A DNA stretch of 64,000 nt from Candidatus Poseidoniaceae archaeon (GTDB lineage: Archaea; Thermoplasmatota; Poseidoniia; Poseidoniales; Poseidoniaceae): NCBI GenBank assembly GCA_938075675.1, contig CALJHE010000002.1, forward strand, positions 81,984-145,983. Reading direction: 5' to 3'. The notes beneath the pieces are model-generated. The model worked only from the letters and a program-made list of their open reading frames with translations. It searched no databases and had not been told where the DNA came from. Shown here one piece after another: positions 25,291 to 39,559 of the stretch (position 1 is its first letter; the number at the start of each line of letters is the position of its first letter). The position numbers were made by a program, and so were the translations under genes.

Positions 25291-27882
25291 TCAATTATCC
25301 GATGAAGATTCATCGGACAGTGGGATGTCATCATCGCGTTGTTTTGGAAGAATCCTTTCTGCACTCGCCGTACTTTGTCGACGCAGTACTTTCTCCACTT
25401 CGGCGTTTATTTTATCCAAAAGCAACGGCCCCCACCCACGTTTCGAAAGAAGGGCGTTCCGAGTTGAACGGTTCATCGAAAGAACATCTTTCGGCGTCCG
25501 AATGCCCATACCTGCTAATTCACGGGCTCGTGCCCGGCCCACATGTTTGATGTTCACCAATTGAAGCAAATCACTCCTACAACCGTGACGAATACGTTGC
25601 TTGAGCATATCGATGGTTGTGGCGATATTGCTGATAACGGGGAGGTGCTCTTCGGAAAACACATCGTCAGTCAGCAGGACTTGTTGACCTGCTGCAAGAA
25701 GCCAACCCATAAGGTCGACACGGTGATTAACATCGCCCGGACTCACATCGAGTTCGCTTTCAATAGAGCGAAGCGTGTCTTCTTGTATCCACATCTCAAG
25801 CATCCATGCCGACTTTACCTTTCCGAGCAATCGTTCTTCAAGCGTGTCATCAATAAGTAGCTCATCTTCAACCGAATTGGTTTTGAGCCAGAGCGGCGAA
25901 CTGCGTTCCATTTCAGAATTCTTAGCCCACAGAGGAATGAAATCCGGAGTGGAGGAGGCAAGATGCATGAGCCCAAAATCCGAAACTTCGCCTGTCTGCC
26001 GAACGCTACGTCGTACAGCCCGCCTTAGCCCGGTACGAAGAATCGAAGCCGATAGTGGGTCGAGGTAGAGTTGCGTAATTCGCTCACCCATCAACGTCGC
26101 TTCATATTCCATGGATGCATGATCGTTCGCAGTCGGTGCGGACCAGCCCCCCACATGTGCCAAATTGGTAGCGGAGGTAAATCCGAGAGAAGCCTCCGTG
26201 AAGGCAGTTGATGCTCTTGCATGAGGAGGTGCTTCTTGGGAACTGGGACGGAGTTGAACTCCTCCAGTTGTTTGAGCAATGGTAGCCCAAATTGGCATCT
26301 CATCATCCCAATCCTCATCTTCACCTTGGTTTGCTTTTGCGTCTGCTCGCCGCTTTGCATACGCTTCGTCTGCGCCTTTTTTACGAATAAAACGCTCTTC
26401 GACAAGCCAGTTCAGCATCTCATCGAGACGCTCGTTCAATTGCATCGGCGACATACTCGAACCAAGGAAGGTTGCGGAAAAGAAGTCACCAATCTCGCCT
26501 CTGTGACGGAAGCCACCAGTTGCAATTGAAGCAAGTAAGTGCGTACGTAGTGCCGGTTCACTTGCAAGTTTGGAAGAAATTGATTCGACAGGTCCAAAGA
26601 AATATCTCTCGCTGACATCATCAGCAATCCCCCATCCATCGGTCCCCTTGCATAATACCCATGCTTCACCAAAACTATCGTACTTTGGCCGCCCAGCACG
26701 GCCCAACATTTGACGCACCTCCATCACTGGAAGTGGACGGCTCATCCCATCATCCCAACGTTTGAGGTCTCGAACAAGAACTCGGCGAGCTGGTAGATTA
26801 ACACCCGCTGCAAGCGTTGGAGTAGCGGTCAGACCAACCAAGAGGCCTTCTTTGAATGCACCCTCGATCGCTTTGCGCTGACCGTGTGTGAGCCCAGCAT
26901 GATGGAAAGCGATACCACCTCGAATGGCTTCTGCTAAACGTTCAGCCATCGCCGTTTGACTCCTTCCTTCAAGTGAACCTGCAAATGTTTCCAATCGCTT
27001 CAATCGGTCCGGGTCCTCCTTTCCTAAACGCTTGGCAATACGTTTGGAAAGTTTCAATGCTTCAGATTGAGCACTTCGACGAGTACCCACAAAAATCAGC
27101 ACTTGACCATCTTGGTCTATCGCATCACTTACCACAACCCATGCCGGATGGGATTTGGGCCCCTCTAAGTCTCTGGGAGGTTGCAGTACATCCGCTTCTG
27201 TCGACATCCCTGATGCTTGAACCAATCGTGGTTCAAGATGCAAGTCGTGGAAAGTACTGTACTCCAACGCAACAGGCCTCCACGACGACAGAATGAGGTT
27301 GGCATCCAACCATTCTGCGAGTTCATTGCAATTTCCAACCGTAGCAGAAAGTGCAATGATTTGGGCCTTAGGGCGTAGATATCGGAGTCGAGTCAAGTTA
27401 ATTTCCAAAGTTGGACCACGAGTTGAGTCGTTCATCAAATGGAACTCATCTGCAACAACAATCGATACATTAGCCATGAGTTCAGAGCGATTTCGCATGA
27501 GTGAATCAAGTTTCTCGGAAGTGCAAACGAGAATATCGCATTCATCAATTTTCTTCGCTTCACCCGAAGCGTCCCCAATCCCGAGTCCAACGGTCAATCC
27601 TACGGAGCCGCCGAGTGCTACCAAGTCCTCGTGCTTTTCACTCGCCAACGCTTTGAGAGGTACAATATAGACTGCTTTAGAACCTGGTTCATCGATGAGT
27701 AAACGGCGGATAATTCCTATGTAAGCAACGAGCGACTTACCGCTTGCAGTCGGTATTGCGAGTAATGTGTTGGAACCGGAAAGAACACTTGGCATTGCTT
27801 CATATTGTGGAGGATGAAGGTTCTCAATGCCCCAAGTTTGAGTGAGGAATTTGAGGGCGTCCAATGGTAAATCCAAGCCCAT
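25291..27882 (-). CDS. hel308: Hel308-type superfamily 2 DNA helicase
   Basis: This 863-residue Ski2-like helicase unwinds forked DNA at stalled replication forks. Motifs in order are the Q-like HPPQYEAM, Walker A AIPTASGKS (K49), Walker B ADEFH (145-148), ALSATVGN, HHAGLTHGQRK and QMLGRAGRP. After a Glu/Lys-rich insertion, the ratchet and C-terminal helix-hairpin-helix domain end near KHVGRARARELAGMGI. ATG 27882 matches the family opening (MGLDLPLDALKFL). Earlier in-frame codons (ATG 27906, TTG 27933) would add a poorly conserved tail. The insertion around residues 540-590, with KRRADAKANQGEDEDWD, is unusual. Confidence 0.93.
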   Translation of the reverse strand: MGLDLPLDALKFLTQTWGIENLHPPQYEAMPSVLSGSNTLLAIPTASGKSLVAYIGIIRRLLIDEPGSKAVYIVPLKALASEKHEDLVALGGSVGLTVGLGIGDASGEAKKIDECDILVCTSEKLDSLMRNRSELMANVSIVVADEFHLMNDSTRGPTLEINLTRLRYLRPKAQIIALSATVGNCNELAEWLDANLILSSWRPVALEYSTFHDLHLEPRLVQASGMSTEADVLQPPRDLEGPKSHPAWVVVSDAIDQDGQVLIFVGTRRSAQSEALKLSKRIAKRLGKEDPDRLKRLETFAGSLEGRSQTAMAERLAEAIRGGIAFHHAGLTHGQRKAIEGAFKEGLLVGLTATPTLAAGVNLPARRVLVRDLKRWDDGMSRPLPVMEVRQMLGRAGRPKYDSFGEAWVLCKGTDGWGIADDVSERYFFGPVESISSKLASEPALRTHLLASIATGGFRHRGEIGDFFSATFLGSSMSPMQLNERLDEMLNWLVEERFIRKKGADEAYAKRRADAKANQGEDEDWDDEMPIWATIAQTTGGVQLRPSSQEAPPHARASTAFTEASLGFTSATNLAHVGGWSAPTANDHASMEYEATLMGERITQLYLDPLSASILRTGLRRAVRRSVRQTGEVSDFGLMHLASSTPDFIPLWAKNSEMERSSPLWLKTNSVEDELLIDDTLEERLLGKVKSAWMLEMWIQEDTLRSIESELDVSPGDVNHRVDLMGWLLAAGQQVLLTDDVFSEEHLPVISNIATTIDMLKQRIRHGCRSDLLQLVNIKHVGRARARELAGMGIRTPKDVLSMNRSTRNALLSKRGWGPLLLDKINAEVEKVLRRQSTASAERILPKQRDDDIPLSDESSSDN

Positions 27883-27996
27883 TACTGCCGGTCCACTCCC
27901 CTCCATATTCTGCCAGTCGCGCCAACAGTCCAAAAGGACAACGCTCGTAAAGTTTCAATCCGACACCCATAAGACCCCTCTTCTCATGTCCTAAAC

Positions 27997-28611
27997 ATGG
28001 CCGATGATGTAGAGTCCATGGTTGAAGAACGACTTTCTGTTTTCGAAGACGAACCAGATTTGAATGACTGGGTCGAAGTTATGTGCGGTGCAGCCATGGC
28101 TGTGCTCGGAATTTTCCATCTCGTTGAACCTTGGGATTTCGTTAATCAAGACGTCATGCGATGGTTTGCTGCTGCCGTTATTGCAGCAGGAGCTGTTTGG
28201 GCTGGACACGGCTTGAAAGATATGGCAGTCAAAGAGGTCCGGCGCTCAATCGCTATTCTCGACATGGCGCAATCCGATGATGGCCCAAACCATGGCCTGA
28301 TACGTGACGTACTACTCAACCCGGATGCCTACAAATCCTTCCTCCTCGAATCCTATGAAGCAGCTTGGGAAGACGGCATCATTACGGAGGAAGAACTTGC
28401 GGAACTCAAATCGTTCCAAGACGCACTTGGTATCACCGATGAAGAAGCCGCAAAGATGAACATTGACGCAGCAGTCAAATCGGCTTCAAAGGACGGCGAA
28501 ATCTCCGAAGAAGAAGAACAGAGCCTCAAGGAAGCCGCCGAAAAAGCCGGTGTTGACTCTGAAAAGGTCATCAAAGATGCAAAGAGCAAAGCAAAGAAAG
28601 GAAAGAAGTGA
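27997..28611 (+). CDS. Two-helix membrane protein with a TerB-like acidic C-terminal domain
   Basis: This 204-residue protein has two hydrophobic helices at about residues 29-45 and 58-70 (AAAVIAAGAVWAGHGL), a short basic segment, and then about 120 residues of acidic helices. Those helices include DGIITEEELAELKSFQDALGIT and DGEISEEEEQSLKEAAEKAGV, two similar units of the pattern D-G-x-I-[ST]-x-E-E. These resemble TerB-like helical repeats or degenerate EF-hands; calcium binding is not obvious. The tail is Lys-rich. The start ATG 27997 has no Shine-Dalgarno site and may be leaderless. The stop is separated by 3 bp from the convergent gene. Confidence 0.75.
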   Translation: MADDVESMVEERLSVFEDEPDLNDWVEVMCGAAMAVLGIFHLVEPWDFVNQDVMRWFAAAVIAAGAVWAGHGLKDMAVKEVRRSIAILDMAQSDDGPNHGLIRDVLLNPDAYKSFLLESYEAAWEDGIITEEELAELKSFQDALGITDEEAAKMNIDAAVKSASKDGEISEEEEQSLKEAAEKAGVDSEKVIKDAKSKAKKGKK

Positions 28612-28614
28612 AGA

Positions 28615-30669
28615 TCAATCCCACTTTGTGTTCCCTTGGAACATATCTGTAGCGAGTTTCTTTGCTTTCACACGGCGAGAATACTCACCCCTGCTCGAAA
28701 CTGTACACAGCATCAATCCAAGCACTCCAACTGGAGTTGCGTAAGGAATGAGCCCAGAAGCATTCTCAATCGTGATGAAGGGTGGAACATCGTTCATGTC
28801 AAAGCCTGGAGAAGAAATAAAGCGGACATCGAGTAAATCCAAATCGCAGTCACACAAACTTACCGAAATTCTCTCCGGGAACAAGGCACTTTGAAGCGAC
28901 AGCCAATCGTACTCGCTTACCGAAGCAGGGCGTGTACCCCAAGCAGGAACTGAGATGGAGCCAGTTGCAGGAACCGAGACCATGTCAAAGTCAACATGGA
29001 AGACCGACGATTTCGGTTTCTCATCGACAATCATCATAGCTTCCAGCATTAACATATCGAGGAGTAACGAACGCCCTGCAAGAAGGATGAAGCGTACGGT
29101 TTGTTGCTCAAGCATGCCTTCATCCGTAGTTTGCGCACCACCGCGACTTACCTGTGAGAAAATGGCTTGATCAAGACGTAAATCTTGGAGTTCTGGGACA
29201 ACGAGTTGCCATCTTCCATCCGGAAGAGGAAGTGCTTCTTCCACCACAAGTCGGAGTTCTAAACGTTCTCCATCAAGCATCCCCCATGTAGAGCCAGTGT
29301 GCGATACAAGAACTTGTTCTGGAACTCCGGGATACGATGCATCCCACAGTTGTTGCAATCGATTTTCAATCAATTCGTCGATTTGAATTTCAGTGTCCGA
29401 CTGAACTTCGTCTGCCAATGCCCACATCGGATGCAAGATGCCACCAACGAGGAGAAAGAGGACCCCGGGGGTAAACGCTCCGAACCTTAGAAGCGCCGAA
29501 GTGGAGTTTCTCAGACCGTCAAAAGCAAAGCCAGCAAACAAGAGAAGCGAAATGAAGAGGAAGCCAGAAGAATGTTTTGAGAGAGATACCGGAGAATCCT
29601 CATCTCCTAAAACGGCACTTCCTACGGGATAAAACGCCTTACCATCAAAGTCGGCTGGAGTAACCGGCCCGGCGCCTTCAAACGCCAGTTGTCCCGTCCA
29701 AGTATAGGGTTGGAATTTTCCTGCAGTCCCCCCAAAACAGAAGGTGTAATCGCCAACGGGCATAGCCCTCCACCGATACGTCGTCCGAGTTGAATCATCG
29801 TCTTCACGTACAATAACTTCAGGTGCGTTAGAAAGCCGACCTGATGGCTGAATGAGGTCGGGTAAGCCATGACTCTGTTGGAGTTCAATAGGCACAGACT
29901 CCCATTGCAGGTAGATATTGAGAACCTCATGCTGTTCGATTGTGAACGTCCAACAATCTCTATCGTTTTCGAGAAGGGCACCATAATGGACGGTTTCAAA
30001 CTCAGTGGAGCGCGGTTCAAGATCGCTTGAAGGTTCATCGGAGTTTCGAGATTCGATGTCTTCGGACCATGGAATTTCGAGTTCCATAAATGAAGAGCCC
30101 CGCAAATGCAATTCCCAAGTCCCGGGCCGGTCCAGAACAAAGGTCATTCGAAGACGAACTGGGTCACCAGGCCACAGCACGCGCTCACCGTTGAGGTTGA
30201 GCGATTCGTCTTCGAGCGTGTAGGGGCTCGTTGTGGAAACGGAAGGAACAAAATCAGCGTCAAAGTTCCATTCGGTTACCGATGAGCCAAGGATAAGTGA
30301 AACATCCAATTCAGGCTTGTTGTATCCGGAGAACTCTCCGGTAAAACGCAAATCCAATACCATTTTATCCAACAAAGTAGGCAGCAGTGCGAGTTCAAAT
30401 TGTTGAGGATCCATATCAAATTCAAGAGTGACTGTCTCAGGTTGCGCTGGTGAGGCAAAGACATTATTGGATACAATTTCTTCACCACTTGCTACCGAGG
30501 TAAGTTGGCAATCATTATCTTGAATACACGATAAGAAAAGTTCCCCTCCATCGGGAGATTGATTGAGATTTGCTTGAGAAAAGGGAGCACAGAATGACAG
30601 CAAAAAAAGTCCGAGGATGACCGCCATCTGAATGCTGTATGAGCGTTGAACTTGTGAAGAACGGCTCAT
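28615..30669 (-). CDS. Large secreted/membrane protein with signal peptide, function unknown
   Basis: This 684-residue protein has an N-terminal signal peptide (QMAVILGLFLLSFCAPFSQANL). A beta-rich outer domain of about 350 residues includes a segment that looks like a PPC or lectin-like fold (DRDCWTFTIEQHEVLNIYLQW). Two hydrophobic helices follow in the middle (GFLFISLLLFAGFAFDGL and FGAFTPGVLFLLVGGIL). A second outer beta domain ends in a weaker C-terminal hydrophobic segment (PYATPVGVLGLMLC). I cannot name a family. It is upstream of no evident partner; the neighbour on the same strand is a SprT-like gene. Confidence 0.75.
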   Translation of the reverse strand: MSRSSQVQRSYSIQMAVILGLFLLSFCAPFSQANLNQSPDGGELFLSCIQDNDCQLTSVASGEEIVSNNVFASPAQPETVTLEFDMDPQQFELALLPTLLDKMVLDLRFTGEFSGYNKPELDVSLILGSSVTEWNFDADFVPSVSTTSPYTLEDESLNLNGERVLWPGDPVRLRMTFVLDRPGTWELHLRGSSFMELEIPWSEDIESRNSDEPSSDLEPRSTEFETVHYGALLENDRDCWTFTIEQHEVLNIYLQWESVPIELQQSHGLPDLIQPSGRLSNAPEVIVREDDDSTRTTYRWRAMPVGDYTFCFGGTAGKFQPYTWTGQLAFEGAGPVTPADFDGKAFYPVGSAVLGDEDSPVSLSKHSSGFLFISLLLFAGFAFDGLRNSTSALLRFGAFTPGVLFLLVGGILHPMWALADEVQSDTEIQIDELIENRLQQLWDASYPGVPEQVLVSHTGSTWGMLDGERLELRLVVEEALPLPDGRWQLVVPELQDLRLDQAIFSQVSRGGAQTTDEGMLEQQTVRFILLAGRSLLLDMLMLEAMMIVDEKPKSSVFHVDFDMVSVPATGSISVPAWGTRPASVSEYDWLSLQSALFPERISVSLCDCDLDLLDVRFISSPGFDMNDVPPFITIENASGLIPYATPVGVLGLMLCTVSSRGEYSRRVKAKKLATDMFQGNTKWD

Positions 30670-30713
30670 GTTTAACGCAACTCTCCATCGTGTTTCAAAT
30701 CAGTGGTGTATTG

Positions 30714-31256
30714 TTACAAGAGTACTGGGTTTTTCTTGTCAATAAGCACAGTGTTGCACTTACGGCAACGGTATCTTCTTTTCGAGGGCTTTTGCCTTGG
30801 AAATTCTTGGCCGCAAGTCGTACAAGACCACAACCAAACCGCCCTCGCTCTACGTAAGGATTCGGTAAACAACGGTCCTTGACGACCAGCTGTGCTGCCA
30901 GGCCAGGCTGACTCTAATCGGCGAAAAAGTGTGTTGTGCTCTCGTAAACCCAGGGCATGGATGTATTCATGATGCAAAACAAAACCAGAATAGGCCTTCC
31001 ATTCAGGCTTGAGCATCTCGGGATGAAGATCAATCACTTCGACGTCTTTTGGTTGCAAAGAATGAACATCGACACCTCGCTTCCAACGTGTGACTCCGTG
31101 TCGCTGAGTAGCATTTTTTCTTAAAACACCTAAAGGGATACTTCGCAAATCTTCGACTTTCGCATTCGCCCATTCCGGCATGTCAAACATGACTTCAAGA
31201 ACAAAATCTCGAATCTCCGATAAGAGTAAGATTTGCTCTTTGTTGGGTTTTGCCAT
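30714..31256 (-). CDS. SprT-like zinc protease with C-terminal zinc ribbon
   Basis: This 180-residue protein contains HHEYIHALG (His96, Glu97, His100), a HExxH zinc site, and a C-terminal four-Cys zinc ribbon (C145, C148, C164, C167). This order matches the SprT/Spartan N-terminal domain, whose members can cleave DNA-protein crosslinks, but the function of the archaeal forms is not established. ATG 31256 gives MAKPNKEQI and has AAGG upstream; longer in-frame starts overlap the hotdog gene. It follows that gene on the same strand, with an ATG-stop overlap region of about 9 bp. Confidence 0.85.
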   Translation of the reverse strand: MAKPNKEQILLLSEIRDFVLEVMFDMPEWANAKVEDLRSIPLGVLRKNATQRHGVTRWKRGVDVHSLQPKDVEVIDLHPEMLKPEWKAYSGFVLHHEYIHALGLREHNTLFRRLESAWPGSTAGRQGPLFTESLRRARAVWLWSCTTCGQEFPRQKPSKRRYRCRKCNTVLIDKKNPVLL

Positions 31257-31264
31257 TTTAGCCT

Positions 31265-31756
31265 TCAACTCCATCGATGATAGGCTGGATGGCCCTCTTT
31301 TACCGCCACGAACAATCCGCTGCCAGTGGCACAAACTTTGCCGTTTGCTTCCAACAATAATTCGATTTCAGCACGGTCCTCGCTCAACTCTTTGACCTGG
31401 CTAGTGACTTTCAGTGGGACATTCAAAGGAGTGGGTCTTCGAAGTTTAACGCTGTAGGAAGCGGTTACAGTACACGGGGGTTCATCTAAATCCTGAGCAT
31501 CCATCAATGCCACTGCTGCAGTCCAATTCCCATGGCAATCCAAAAGAGTTCCAATGATCCCGCCGTTAATCATACCTGGGAAGGCTTGATGGTGGTTTTC
31601 GGGCAAGAATTCAAGAGAAAGGCCGTTCTCTATTCGAACGCTGTTAATTCGTAACCCTTTTTGGTTGGAAGGTCCGCAACCAAAGCAAATCGAATTTGGA
31701 GCGTATTGACGTTGAACACCTATCTCCTCCATACCCTCGGTAAGACAGGGAAGCAT
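31265..31756 (-). CDS. Hotdog-fold thioesterase (PaaI-like) with N-terminal Cys motif
   Basis: This 163-residue protein has a hotdog-fold core with GGIIGTLLDCHGNWTAA, where Gly-Gly and Asp mark the helix that lies in the palm of the fold, and paired strands ending at AYHRWS. A preceding CFGCG motif resembles the N-terminal Cys pair of some acyl-CoA thioesterases. It would hydrolyse acyl-CoA or a similar thioester; the substrate is unknown. The first ATG (31756) lies about 30 bases after a TATA-like run, as for a leaderless message, while ATG 31732 is also possible. It is divergent from the aspartoacylase-family gene. Confidence 0.85.
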   Translation of the reverse strand: MLPCLTEGMEEIGVQRQYAPNSICFGCGPSNQKGLRINSVRIENGLSLEFLPENHHQAFPGMINGGIIGTLLDCHGNWTAAVALMDAQDLDEPPCTVTASYSVKLRRPTPLNVPLKVTSQVKELSEDRAEIELLLEANGKVCATGSGLFVAVKEGHPAYHRWS

Positions 31757-31780
31757 TTGTTTTCTTTGCCTACAGGTGTA

Positions 31781-31790
31781 AACATATACG
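31781..31790. promoter_or_regulatory. TATA-like element in the divergent spacer of 31756 and 31824 genes
   Basis: The run aacatatacg is nearly midway between the two divergent start codons, about 30 bases from the minus-strand ATG and about 37 from the plus-strand ATG. One element may drive both promoters. Confidence 0.35.
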
Positions 31791-31823
31791 CATTCTTATT
31801 GAGGTGGTGAGTATGCACAGACC

Positions 31824-33155
31824 ATGGCAGGTAAGAAGCGCAAGGCGAAAGCTAAGATTCGTGTGGCGCATGAACTGCCACGAAGACGCAGAAATGCGAT
31901 TCAGGAAGCTATGGCTGCTCACAAATCTGAAGACCGACCGGAGTGGGACAGAAGTGCGAAATGGAGTAACACTCGATTCTATCGTAAAATCATCAAACCT
32001 GGGACTATGCGAACAGTACACCTTCCGCTTTTGGAAACCGACCTCGGCGATTCATGGCCGATACCTGTTACAATCCTCCATGGAAAGCGCCCAGGCCCGA
32101 CAATTACCATTCTTGGAGGCGTTCACGGTGATGAGCTCACAGGCCCTTCGACCTGTACCCATCTACTCTCAAACGCATTCACGGATGAAGGGAAGCCACT
32201 CGACCCAACAAAACTGGCAGGCACGATTCGGATTGTGCCGATTGTAAACCTCCCTGGATACAGGTCCAAATCGAGATACTTCCCTGATGGTCGTGACCTC
32301 AACCGTCACTTCCCCGGAGACCCAAAGGGTTCGACAACCAAAAGAGTTGCAGCCCAGACATGGAAATACTTGTTCTCGGATGCTGATGCCATCGTTGATT
32401 TGCACAGTGCTGGAAAAGGGAGGTCGAACATGCCACAAATCAGAGCGAACCTCGCTCATGCAGGCTCAAACATTCTTGCAAAGGCATTTGGGATTGAGAT
32501 CATTCTCGATTCAAAACCACCCTCTGGTTCGCTCAGAAAAGCAGCCATTGCACAAGACATACCAGTAGTAACCTACGAAGGCGGTGGGGCAAATGCACTC
32601 GATCACGAGTCTGTTAAAGTGGCAATGCACGGCGTGTTGAACGTCTTACGCTCGTTCCGCATGATTGACGGAAACCCATTACGGCCTCGCTTCCGAATGC
32701 TCGCAAGTGGCTCTCATTGGCTCAGAGCTGGTGAAGGAGGTCTACTCGACATGTTCGTTTCAGCAGGCTCAGTCATGCGTGAAGGTGAAGTGATTGCAAC
32801 GATATCTGACCCCGGAACACCCGGTATTACTGTAGATGTCGTGGCACCTGAAGACGGATTACTGATCGGCGCAGCGACCAATCCTTTCACTGCAGCAGGT
32901 ATGCCGGTTGGACATTTCTTACCTATCTCAAAACACCTCAAATTGCTCAGCGACCAAATCGATACCAACGGCAGATTCCTTGTGTGTGGATCTCAAGGAG
33001 AAGCGGTGTGGAGAGAAGAACAGGATGTTGACGAAGTCGCTGTCGAAGGCGACTGGAGTGGCGGAAGCGTAGACTCTGAGTGGACCATCACAAAGGAAAT
33101 CAATGCCGCACAAGGCGACACATTCACCGACAATGAAGAAGAAGCCGAAGCCTAA
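31824..33155 (+). CDS. Succinylglutamate desuccinylase/aspartoacylase family hydrolase
   Basis: This 443-residue protein has the zinc carboxypeptidase-like core of the AstE/AspA family. The metal site His and Glu are in GGVHGDELTG, the strand DGRDLNRHFPGD follows, the second His is in DLHSAG, and VTYEGGG contributes the catalytic region. A C-terminal beta domain (DMFVSAGSVMREGEV through GHFLP) completes the fold. A 60-residue basic N-terminal extension is uncommon. It would hydrolyse an N-acyl amino acid or remove an acyl group; the natural substrate is unclear. Its stop abuts that of the convergent DRE-TIM gene. Confidence 0.87.
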   Translation: MAGKKRKAKAKIRVAHELPRRRRNAIQEAMAAHKSEDRPEWDRSAKWSNTRFYRKIIKPGTMRTVHLPLLETDLGDSWPIPVTILHGKRPGPTITILGGVHGDELTGPSTCTHLLSNAFTDEGKPLDPTKLAGTIRIVPIVNLPGYRSKSRYFPDGRDLNRHFPGDPKGSTTKRVAAQTWKYLFSDADAIVDLHSAGKGRSNMPQIRANLAHAGSNILAKAFGIEIILDSKPPSGSLRKAAIAQDIPVVTYEGGGANALDHESVKVAMHGVLNVLRSFRMIDGNPLRPRFRMLASGSHWLRAGEGGLLDMFVSAGSVMREGEVIATISDPGTPGITVDVVAPEDGLLIGAATNPFTAAGMPVGHFLPISKHLKLLSDQIDTNGRFLVCGSQGEAVWREEQDVDEVAVEGDWSGGSVDSEWTITKEINAAQGDTFTDNEEEAEA

Positions 33156-34412
33156 TCAAGCATTGAGGAACGACTCAACGGTATCTTTGACCTCTTGCTC
33201 TTCCATGTTCCGACGCTGACTCTTTGCTACTTCAAACACGTGTGCGACCAAGTCATCCGATGCTTCATACCCATTTTGTTCGAGCCACCAAATGATGTTT
33301 GAACGGCCAGCCATGTGCCCGATTCGAATCACTTGCTTCAGGCCAAAATCTCCAGCAGGAACTCCAGAATACACGCGGTCTGCAAGCCAGTTGTCGCCTT
33401 TCTTCATTGCTTTAATGACGGCAGATGCGTGAACACCAGTTCCGGTCTCAAAAGCGTCCATGCCAAACACCGGATAATTCCGAGGGAGTGGGACTTCGAT
33501 GTACTCGTTTGCTTTCTGCATGTATGCATCAAGTTGAGTCAAGTCATTGTCAATCACTCCAAGCAGTTTCAAATTGACAAGAGTTTGGTCGAGCGGAGCG
33601 TTACCTGCTCGCTCACCGACACCAAGAGCGGTGCCATGAATAACATCTGCGCCGGCTTCCACTGCAGCGATGTTGTTTGCCACGCCAAGACCTCTGTCTT
33701 GGTGGCCGTGCCAGTTGACTTCAATTTCAGAACGTTTGTATCCAGAGTCTTTGATGACTTCTTCATCGATAAATTGGAGCAGTTGTTTAACACCGTTCGG
33801 AGTGACGTGTCCACATGTATCACAAATGCACAAACGTCGGGCGCCAAGTTCCATAGCCCGCTGATAAATGAGTTTGACATCTTCGGGCTTGGAGCGCGTG
33901 GTATCTTCGGTAACAAACATCACTGGCACATCGTTATCGACAGCGAAGGATACGGCTTTTTCCATAGTAGAAACGAGTTTTTCCATTGTCCACCCTTCAG
34001 TGTATTGCCGAATGGGACTTGTACCGAGGAATGCACTGGCTTGGATTGGGATTCCGTGTTTTGCTTGCAACTCAACGAGCGGTTCGATATCGTTCATGAG
34101 AGTGCGAACTGCCGCCCCAGGTCGGATTTGATAATCGTTCTCAGTGATGTGAGAAAGCATAGCATCAATGTGTTCCAAGTGAAAAGGACCCGCCCCAGGG
34201 AGCCCAAGATCTACTTTTTGCAGTCCCAAATTTTCCATGAAAGTTAACAGTTCAATCTTTTGTTCAATGGTTGGATTGCGAGCACTTGGGCTTTGTAATC
34301 CGTCTCGAAGAGTCTCGTCATCGAACCATACGCCGTGCGGATGATTTGCAGGGTTTCTGTTCAAATCGTAGTCTACTGTGTTCCAATCATAAATCAAAGA
34401 GCGCTCGTCCAT
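33156..34412 (-). CDS. DRE-TIM synthase/lyase of the homocitrate/2-isopropylmalate synthase family
   Basis: This 418-residue TIM-barrel protein has the entry motif DETLRDGLQSPSA, zinc-binding residues in VNWHGHQDRGLGVANN, and IHGTALGVGERAGNAPL, which matches the family block. It continues into a linker with DAFETGTGVHASAVIKA, as in isopropylmalate synthase, but has no regulatory LeuA domain. It should condense an alpha-keto acid with acetyl-CoA or be a related lyase. Whether it makes isopropylmalate, homocitrate or citramalate cannot be decided from this sequence. ATG 34412 gives MDERSLIYDWN. The first 25 residues are unusual for the family. Confidence 0.85.
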   Translation of the reverse strand: MDERSLIYDWNTVDYDLNRNPANHPHGVWFDDETLRDGLQSPSARNPTIEQKIELLTFMENLGLQKVDLGLPGAGPFHLEHIDAMLSHITENDYQIRPGAAVRTLMNDIEPLVELQAKHGIPIQASAFLGTSPIRQYTEGWTMEKLVSTMEKAVSFAVDNDVPVMFVTEDTTRSKPEDVKLIYQRAMELGARRLCICDTCGHVTPNGVKQLLQFIDEEVIKDSGYKRSEIEVNWHGHQDRGLGVANNIAAVEAGADVIHGTALGVGERAGNAPLDQTLVNLKLLGVIDNDLTQLDAYMQKANEYIEVPLPRNYPVFGMDAFETGTGVHASAVIKAMKKGDNWLADRVYSGVPAGDFGLKQVIRIGHMAGRSNIIWWLEQNGYEASDDLVAHVFEVAKSQRRNMEEQEVKDTVESFLNA

Positions 34413-34496
34413 TGAACATCACCGCAACGGCCGACTTGGGCCGGTGCATGTCGAGACACCATGGAATCATGTTTCAATGCGTCGGCTGAAAGAAAA

Positions 34497-39559
<5,063 letters not shown>

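Noticed and set aside
33315..34247. A 310-codon open frame on the plus strand
   Set aside because: It lies wholly antisense to the DRE-TIM synthase gene, whose motifs are clear. Its predicted protein is rich in Cys, His and Phe without any domain pattern.
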